Source: an uncultured Erysipelotrichaceae bacterium
GTDB lineage: Bacteria > Bacillota_I > Bacilli_A > RF39 > UBA660
DNA length: 37,927 bases
Direction of reading: 5' to 3'
Assembly: GCA_902780395.1 (NCBI GenBank)
Contig: CACZFH010000016.1
Coordinates: forward strand, 1 to 37,927
The position numbers were made by a program, and so were the translations under genes. How positions within the stretch are numbered: position 1 is the first letter of the stretch; the number at the start of each line of letters is the position of its first letter. Below the pieces are notes generated by a model that saw nothing but the letters and a program-made list of their open reading frames with translations, was not told the DNA's origin and did no database searches. Shown piece after piece: positions 33,086 to 37,927 of this stretch.

Positions 33086-34231
33086 TTATTCAACAATCTC
33101 AGTAACTGAACCAGCACCAACAGTTCTTCCACCTTCACGGATAGAGAATTGAGTTCCTTGTTCAAGAGCGATTGAATGGATTAATTCAACTTCCATATCA
33201 ATGTTATCTCCAGGCATTACCATTTCAGTTCCTTCTGGTAAAGTAATTACACCAGTAACATCAGTAGTTCTGAAATAGAATTGTGGACGATAGTTGTTGA
33301 AGAATGGTGTATGACGTCCACCTTCTTCTTTACTTAGAATATAAACAGTAGCTTTAAATTTATGATGTGGAGTAACACTTCCTGGTTTAGCAAGAACTTG
33401 TCCTCTTTCAACTTCTTCACGAGCAATACCACGTAATAATACTCCAGCATTGTCTCCAGCTTCAGCATAATCTAATTGTTTACGGAACATTTCAATTCCA
33501 GTAACAACAGTCTTCTTAGTTGGCTTAATTCCAACGATTTCAACTTCATCATTAAGTTTTAATTGTCCACGTTCAACACGTCCTGTAACAACAGTTCCAC
33601 GTCCAGTGATAGTGAAAACATCTTCAATACTCATTAAGAATGGTTTGTCATTATCTCTTTCAGGAGTAGGAATCCATGTATCAACAGCATCCATTAACTC
33701 CTCAATCTTAGGAACCCACTTTGGATCTCCTTCAAGAGCTTTTAATGCAGAACCACGAATAATTGGAGTATTGTCTCCATCAAATCCGTATTCATTTAAT
33801 AAGTCACGAATTTCCATTTCAACTAAATCTAATAACTCTTCATCATCAACCATATCACATTTGTTCATGAATACTACCATTCTAGGTACTCCAACTTGAC
33901 GAGCAAGTAAGATATGTTCACGAGTTTGTGCCATAGGTCCATCAGTTGCAGCAATAACTAAGATTGCTCCATCCATTTGAGCTGCACAGTCAACATGAGC
34001 ATAATGTCTCTTGTCAGTACTATACTCAACATGTGCAGTATTAATAGTAATACCACGTTCTCTTTCTTCTGGAGCCTTATCAATGTTCTCAAAAGCAACT
34101 TTTTCATTTCCATTTTTACCTGATAAAACACTTGTAATAGCAGCTGTTAAAGTAGTTTTACCATGATCTACGTGTCCAATTGTACCAACATTTACATGTG
34201 GTTTTGAACGATCAAATTTTTGTTTTGCCAT
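33086..34231 (-). CDS. tuf: Elongation factor Tu with a 13-codon gap at switch II
   Basis: EF-Tu carries aminoacyl-tRNA to the ribosome and hydrolyses GTP on codon match. Start ATG 34231 ([16 protein letters not shown]) has AGGAGG upstream; the frame running to 34294 is an artefact of the leader. G1 (GHVDHGKT), the switch I RGITI, G4 (NKCD) and G5 (GSALK) are all present and domains 2 and 3 are complete. The G3/switch II segment is not: VDC (to D81-C82) is followed directly by [10 protein letters not shown], where EF-Tu normally has P-G-H-A-D-Y-V-K-N-M-I-T-G in between. The missing 39 bases (13 codons) would bring the 381 residues to the usual 394. The deletion is in frame at 33985/33986, removes the DxxG glycine and catalytic His, and should abolish GTPase function. 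Assembly error or a second intact tuf gene is the most likely explanation. Confidence 0.93.
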   Translation of the reverse strand: MAKQKFDRSKPHVNVGTIGHVDHGKTTLTAAITSVLSGKNGNEKVAFENIDKAPEERERGITINTAHVEYSTDKRHYAHVDCAAQMDGAILVIAATDGPMAQTREHILLARQVGVPRMVVFMNKCDMVDDEELLDLVEMEIRDLLNEYGFDGDNTPIIRGSALKALEGDPKWVPKIEELMDAVDTWIPTPERDNDKPFLMSIEDVFTITGRGTVVTGRVERGQLKLNDEVEIVGIKPTKKTVVTGIEMFRKQLDYAEAGDNAGVLLRGIAREEVERGQVLAKPGSVTPHHKFKATVYILSKEEGGRHTPFFNNYRPQFYFRTTDVTGVITLPEGTEMVMPGDNIDMEVELIHSIALEQGTQFSIREGGRTVGAGSVTEIVE

Positions 34232-34265
34232 AATATAATTTCCTCCTTTTTTAATTACAACATAT

Positions 34266-34294
34266 ATTTTATCGAATAATTGAAAAATTATCAA
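34266..34294 (-). promoter_or_regulatory. Own promoter of tuf
   Basis: TTGATA (34289-34294), 17-base spacer, TAAAAT (34266-34271), in the fusA-tuf gap of 84 bases. Confidence 0.75.
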
Positions 34295-34315
34295 CTATTT
34301 TGATACAAGTTTTAA

Positions 34316-36385
34316 TTAATTTCCACTCTTTTTAATAATTTCTTCTGCAATATTTTTAGGTACTTCTTCATAATGATCAAAGAACATTACGAAAGTAGCT
34401 CTACCTTGTGTATTACTACGTAAATTAGTAGCATACCCAAACATTTCAGATAGTGGAACCATTGCACTAAGCTTAATTGCATTTCCTTGAGACTCTTGGC
34501 CTAAAGGTTTACCACGACGAGAAGTTAAGTCACCCATAACATTTCCAAAATATTCATCTGGTGTAGTAACATCAACTTTCATAATTGGTTCAAGTAAAAC
34601 TGGCTTACACTTATTCTTTGCTTCTTTTAATGCAAAACTAGCAGCAATTTTGAAAGCCATTTCGTTAGAGTCTACATCATGATAACTACCATCAAATAAT
34701 GTACACTTAACATCTATCATAGGATATCCTGCAAGTACACCTGTTTGTAATGCTTCTTGTAATCCCTTATCAACAACTGGTATATATTCACGAGGAACAA
34801 CACCACCAACGATTTGATCAACAAATTCATATCCTTTATCTGGATTTGGCTCAAATTTAACCCAAACATGACCATATTGACCACGTCCACCAGATTGTTT
34901 AATATACTTACCTTCACAATCAGCAGCTTGCTTAATTGTTTCACGATAAGCAACTTGTGGAGCACCAACATTAGCTTCAACATTGAATTCTCTTCTCATA
35001 CGATCAACTAATACATCTAGGTGTAATTCACCCATACCAGCGATAACTGTTTGACCAGTTTCATGATCAGTATGAACTTTAAATGTTGGATCTTCTTCAG
35101 CAAGTTTTTGTAATGCCAAAGCCATTTTATCTTGATCAGCTTTGCTCTTTGGTTCAACAGCTAATTGAATAACTGGTTCTGGAACATGTAAGCTCTCCAA
35201 AATAATAGCTTTCTTTTCATCACATAAAGTATCTCCAGTAGTAGTATTTTTAAGACCAACTGCAGCAGCAATATCTCCTGTATATACATCTGAAATTTCA
35301 GTACGAGTATTGGCATGCATTAATAATATACGACCAATTCTTTCTTTTACATCTTTTGTAGAGTTTAATACATAAGATCCACTACTTAAGTGACCAGAAT
35401 AAACTCTAAAAAAAGTTAAACGTCCTACAAATGGATCAGTCATAACTTTGAAAGCTAAAGCAGCAAATGGTTCATTATCATTAGGGTGTCTTTCAGCTTC
35501 TTGACCATCTAAAGTAGTTCCTTTAATTGATGGAATATCAAGAGGACTAGGTAAGTAGTCAATAACAGCATCAAGTAATAATTTAATACCTTTATTACCC
35601 AAAGCAGTTCCACACATAACAGGGAAGAACTCAGCAGCCAAACATCCATTACGAATAGCCTTTTTAATCATATCTACAGTAACTTCTCCACCATCAAGAT
35701 AAGTCATCATCATATCATCATCAAATTCAGCTACAGCTTCAATTAATTCAGCTCTCTTCTCCTCTGCAACAGCCTTTAAATCAGCAGGAATTTCAATTTC
35801 TTCAGCATTTTCTTCCTGTTTTCCATCATAATGATAAGCTTTCATATTAATTAAATCAATAACACCATTGAAATTATCTTCTGCTCCAATAGGCCATTCA
35901 ATTGGTTTAGCATTTACTCCTAAACGATCTTTAATAGTCTTCAAAGTATATTCAAAGTTAGCACCCATTTTGTCCATTTTATTTGCGAAAATAATTCTTG
36001 GAACTTTAAATTCAGATGCTTGTCTCCAAACAGTTTCTGTTTGAGGCTCTACACCAGCTTGTGCATCCAATAATGCAACAGCACCATCTAATACACGTAA
36101 GGAACGAGACACTTCGATTGTAAAATCTACGTGTCCAGGAGTATCAATTATATTAAAACGATATCCCTTCCAATGAGCAGTAGTAGCAGCAGAAGTAATT
36201 GTAATACCACGTTCTTGCTCCTGTGCCATCCAGTCCATTTGGCTTTCACCATCATGAGTCTCACCGATTTTATGAATCTTTCCTGTATGAAATAAAATTC
36301 TTTCAGTACAAGTAGTTTTTCCAGCATCAATATGAGCCATAATTCCAATATTTCTTGTCTTATCTAAAGACGTATCTCTTGCCAT
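34316..36385 (-). CDS. fusA: Elongation factor G
   Basis: EF-G drives ribosomal translocation and recycling using GTP. At 689 residues it is full length for the bacterial family. All G motifs are intact: AHIDAGKTT (G1), the switch [15 protein letters not shown] (G3, complete here in contrast to tuf), NKMDK (G4) and the later conserved [15 protein letters not shown] of domain IV, the [11 protein letters not shown] and the [10 protein letters not shown] regions. ATG at 36385 has AGGAAATAGG upstream. It is the third gene of the str operon, 15 bases after rpsG. Confidence 0.97.
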   Translation of the reverse strand: MARDTSLDKTRNIGIMAHIDAGKTTCTERILFHTGKIHKIGETHDGESQMDWMAQEQERGITITSAATTAHWKGYRFNIIDTPGHVDFTIEVSRSLRVLDGAVALLDAQAGVEPQTETVWRQASEFKVPRIIFANKMDKMGANFEYTLKTIKDRLGVNAKPIEWPIGAEDNFNGVIDLINMKAYHYDGKQEENAEEIEIPADLKAVAEEKRAELIEAVAEFDDDMMMTYLDGGEVTVDMIKKAIRNGCLAAEFFPVMCGTALGNKGIKLLLDAVIDYLPSPLDIPSIKGTTLDGQEAERHPNDNEPFAALAFKVMTDPFVGRLTFFRVYSGHLSSGSYVLNSTKDVKERIGRILLMHANTRTEISDVYTGDIAAAVGLKNTTTGDTLCDEKKAIILESLHVPEPVIQLAVEPKSKADQDKMALALQKLAEEDPTFKVHTDHETGQTVIAGMGELHLDVLVDRMRREFNVEANVGAPQVAYRETIKQAADCEGKYIKQSGGRGQYGHVWVKFEPNPDKGYEFVDQIVGGVVPREYIPVVDKGLQEALQTGVLAGYPMIDVKCTLFDGSYHDVDSNEMAFKIAASFALKEAKNKCKPVLLEPIMKVDVTTPDEYFGNVMGDLTSRRGKPLGQESQGNAIKLSAMVPLSEMFGYATNLRSNTQGRATFVMFFDHYEEVPKNIAEEIIKKSGN

Positions 36386-36400
36386 AAACCTATTTCCTTT

Positions 36401-36868
36401 CTACCATCTATAATGTGCAAAAGCTTTATTAGCTTCAGCCATTCTATGAGTATCTTCACGTTTCTTAACTGCTGCTCCTGTTCCGTTCGCAGCATCCATA
36501 ATTTCATTAGCTAAATTTTCAGCCATTCCTCTTCCACCACGTTCACGAGAATACTTTGTTAACCATCTTAAGGCTAAAGCTAAACTTCTCGCAGGTGTAA
36601 CCTCAACTGGAACTTGATAATTAGAACCACCAACACGACGGCTCTTAACTTCAAGTTGAGGTTTAATATTTTCCATTGCTTTATTAAATACTTCTAAAGC
36701 ATCTGCTCCAGTCTTTTTCTTAACAGTTTCAAATGCTTGATAAACAATTGATTGAGCAGTTCCTTTTTTACCATCTAACATAACCGTATTAATTAGTTTA
36801 GCAACTATTTTAGACTTATATATTGGATCTGGTAAAACATCTCTCTTTACTGCACGTCTTTTACGCAT
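36401..36868 (-). CDS. rpsG: Ribosomal protein S7
   Basis: The 155-residue primary-binding protein of the 30S head. [20 protein letters not shown] start, [25 protein letters not shown] and the C-terminal [21 protein letters not shown] are standard. GGGAGG lies before ATG. Second gene of the str operon, after rpsL. Confidence 0.97.
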   Translation of the reverse strand: MRKRRAVKRDVLPDPIYKSKIVAKLINTVMLDGKKGTAQSIVYQAFETVKKKTGADALEVFNKAMENIKPQLEVKSRRVGGSNYQVPVEVTPARSLALALRWLTKYSRERGGRGMAENLANEIMDAANGTGAAVKKREDTHRMAEANKAFAHYRW

Positions 36869-36897
36869 ATTAATATCCTCCCTTCAAATTATTATAA

Positions 36898-37308
36898 TTA
36901 TTTACCTTTTTTTGCTCCGTATTTACTACGTCCTTGTTTACGATCTTTAACTCCAGCAGTATCTAAAGTACCACGAATAATATGATAACGAACTCCGATA
37001 AGATCCTTAACACGTCCACCACGAATTAAAACAACACTGTGCTCTTGTAAGTTATGACCAATTCCAGGAATATAAGTATCAACTTCTTTTCCATTTGATA
37101 AACGTACACGAGCGTATTTACGCAAAGCAGAGTTAGGTTTTTTAGGTGTTTTTGTACCAACACGAGTACATACTCCACGTTTTTGAGGAGAATTAGTATC
37201 AGTTGTTTTCTTTTGAATAGTATTTAATCCAACTCCAAGAACTGGTGCTTTACTCTTTCTAACTTTATCCTTACGATTCTTACGAACTAATTGGTTAATT
37301 GTAGGCAT
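36898..37308 (-). CDS. rpsL: Ribosomal protein S12
   Basis: The 136-residue decoding-centre protein. [15 protein letters not shown] start, [17 protein letters not shown] with the wild-type Lys at the streptomycin site, the [22 protein letters not shown] loop with [23 protein letters not shown] lies upstream. First gene of the canonical str operon rpsL-rpsG-fusA-tuf. The leader (37309-37420) has one hairpin at 37366-37389 and no clear gene. Confidence 0.97.
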   Translation of the reverse strand: MPTINQLVRKNRKDKVRKSKAPVLGVGLNTIQKKTTDTNSPQKRGVCTRVGTKTPKKPNSALRKYARVRLSNGKEVDTYIPGIGHNLQEHSVVLIRGGRVKDLIGVRYHIIRGTLDTAGVKDRKQGRSKYGAKKGK

Positions 37309-37365
37309 TAAATCAATCTCCTTTCTTTACACATATCCAGGTGTATCATTTTACCCTTTAAATAA

Positions 37366-37389
37366 ATCTTTGCATAAAAAAGCAAAGAT
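37366..37389 (-). terminator. Hairpin in the leader before rpsL
   Basis: ATCTTTGC/GCAAAGAT stem with an 8-base loop, followed on the minus strand by TTTATTT. It may end the short 38-codon gene or act as an attenuator of the str operon. Confidence 0.5.
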
Positions 37390-37420
37390 ATTTAATCAGC
37401 ATAATAATTTTATTTTTTTT

Positions 37421-37537
37421 CTACATTGCTCCTGCTTTATAAGTAAGAAAAACAACAATGATTAAAAAAATAACAAATGCTATCAAAAAAGAAATCATAG
37501 TATCCATACCCCAACCATTGCTATTTAATTTCTTCAT
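37421..37537 (-). CDS. 38-residue single-TM protein
   Basis: ATG at 37537 follows AGGTGATACT, and the frame ends in TAG at 37421. The product begins MKKLNSNGWGMDTMISF, a basic start with one membrane helix (about 15-34, ISFLIAFVIFLIIVVFLTY) and a short tail. The GWG-x-x-x-M pattern before a membrane helix occurs, in my memory, in tiny proteins near pilin-type secretion genes in related genomes, but I cannot name a family. It is upstream of the str operon; a weak -35/-10 pair (TTTACT and TAATAT, 17 apart) lies in the gap. Too short for standard ORF cut-offs but the ribosome site and composition support it. Confidence 0.6.
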   Translation of the reverse strand: MKKLNSNGWGMDTMISFLIAFVIFLIIVVFLTYKAGAM

Positions 37538-37604
37538 AGTATCACCTACTATAATATTAGTCAAAATAATCAAAAAAGTAAATAGTAAATTCCGCCAGTT
37601 TACA

Positions 37605-37635
37605 TAAAAAAAGTGACTCCTTACTAATCACTTTC
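37605..37635 (-). terminator. Terminator of the 39-residue gene
   Basis: AAAGTGA/TCACTTT stem with an 11-base loop that includes the stop codon region, followed by T7 on the minus strand. Confidence 0.7.
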
Positions 37636-37747
37636 TCACAATATAATCTTCTAAATTATCTGGATCTGTCATATCTTTAAAACTACTATCTTTATTTTCT
37701 TGTTTAAAGAACTTCGCTAAAAAAATAATTTGTTCATTTTTAAACAT
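37628..37747 (-). CDS. 39-residue soluble protein, unknown
   Basis: ATG at 37747 has GGAGATG upstream; the frame ends in TGA at 37628. The product MFKNEQIIFLAKFFKQENKD continues to a Asp/Pro-rich end (DMTDPDNLEDYIVRK). It has no membrane segment and is not recognised. It has its own near-consensus promoter (37776-37804) and its own terminator, which makes a real transcript likely. A regulatory peptide is possible. Confidence 0.6.
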   Translation of the reverse strand: MFKNEQIIFLAKFFKQENKDSSFKDMTDPDNLEDYIVRK

Positions 37748-37775
37748 AATTATCACATCTCCAATTCAAATAATT

Positions 37776-37804
37776 ATTATATAGAAAAGACTTTATTATA
37801 TCAA
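37776..37804 (-). promoter_or_regulatory. Promoter of the 39-residue gene
   Basis: TTGATA (37799-37804), 17-base spacer, perfect TATAAT (37776-37781); the ATG is 29 bases downstream. No extended -10. Confidence 0.8.
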
Positions 37805-37835
37805 AAAAAAGAAGTGAAAATCACTTCTTTTGGGT
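37803..37835 (-). terminator. Terminator of a gene beyond the right edge
   Basis: 11-bp AT-rich stem (37807-37817 with 37821-37831), 3-base loop and T8 on the minus strand. It must end a leftward unit whose gene lies mostly outside the window; the 37836-37927 stretch holds no clear reading frame. Confidence 0.75.
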
Positions 37836-37927
37836 TGTATAATTTTTAGTGTGTGTGACTTATATGGCATACACACTTTTCTTTCGTAAAAATATAAAAG
37901 ACATATAAGTATAATTCCTGATACAAT

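Noticed and set aside
33606..33899. 97-residue plus-strand frame inside tuf
   Set aside because: Antisense shadow of a highly conserved gene with strong codon bias; no ribosome site.
34232..34294. 21-residue N-terminal extension of EF-Tu
   Set aside because: EF-Tu always starts with MAK-type sequence; the leader contains the promoter and ribosome site.
37851..37879. Inverted repeat AGTGTGT/ACACACT near the right edge
   Set aside because: The 7-bp arms are made of simple GT/AC dinucleotides and a 16-base loop; no T run follows, so neither terminator nor operator can be claimed.
37836..37927. Three open minus-strand frames at the right edge
   Set aside because: None can be chosen without sequence to the right; the frame open over the terminator would encode the hairpin, which is unlikely.

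Overview
The window is AT-rich bacterial chromosome, almost entirely coded on the minus strand; only two clear protein genes (30837-33000) are on plus. TGA acts as a normal stop, Shine-Dalgarno sites are strong, and GTG/TTG starts are common. The gene content fits a low-GC Firmicute/Bacilli-type organism with a cell wall, plausibly an uncultured gut lineage near the Erysipelotrichia/RF39/Mollicutes border: cdaA-cdaR, SecG-RNase R-SmpB-tmRNA, the str operon, FemAB, LysM and NlpC/P60 proteins, prepilins, and a tmRNA tag ending in AFA. The taxonomic placement is inference.

Layout. 1-300: 5' part of a small membrane protein gene running off the left edge. 412-2584: cdaR and cdaA (c-di-AMP synthesis). 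2697-6281: a divergent RNB exoribonuclease, a DUF378 membrane protein and an anchored NlpC/P60 hydrolase. 6411-8862: three overlapping or adjacent genes (LysM protein, beta-rich protein, SpoIID-like plus peptidoglycan-binding protein). 8901-10388: TtcA-like thiolase and a short FNT-type channel. 10451-12301: three tandem paralogs of an unrecognised two-TM family. 12401-15810: operon of two prepilin-like adhesins (LamG and BspA-type LRR) plus a small membrane protein. 16066-17686: an unknown protein and a GNAT. 17869-22410: ssrA, smpB, capA-like, rnr, secG. 22472-26559: a CFI-box protein and a 1123-residue helical protein with a TelA-like C-terminal region. 26703-30693: enolase, then MurD/MurL. 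30837-33000 (plus): sugar transferase and FemAB. 33086-37308: tuf, fusA, rpsG, rpsL. 37421-37747: two very short genes with their own signals.

How the parts fit. Cell-envelope work dominates: c-di-AMP signalling, a MurD-MurL route that would make the D-Glu of the stem peptide by epimerising UDP-MurNAc-L-Ala-L-Glu, FemAB cross-bridge synthesis, wall hydrolases and pilin-anchored adhesins. A second theme is RNA and translation quality control (two RNB enzymes, SmpB/tmRNA, the str operon). Most non-ribosomal promoters visible here have an extended -10 (TGN-TATAAT).

Main points to check: the tuf frame is 13 codons short exactly at the G3/switch II region, where the catalytic His would be; the MurL-MurD pair; the TelA-like giant protein with its CFI-box partner; prepilins carrying LRR and LamG domains; a plus-strand promoter-to-terminator unit with no convincing ORF at 15887-16067; and two short genes of 38 and 39 codons.
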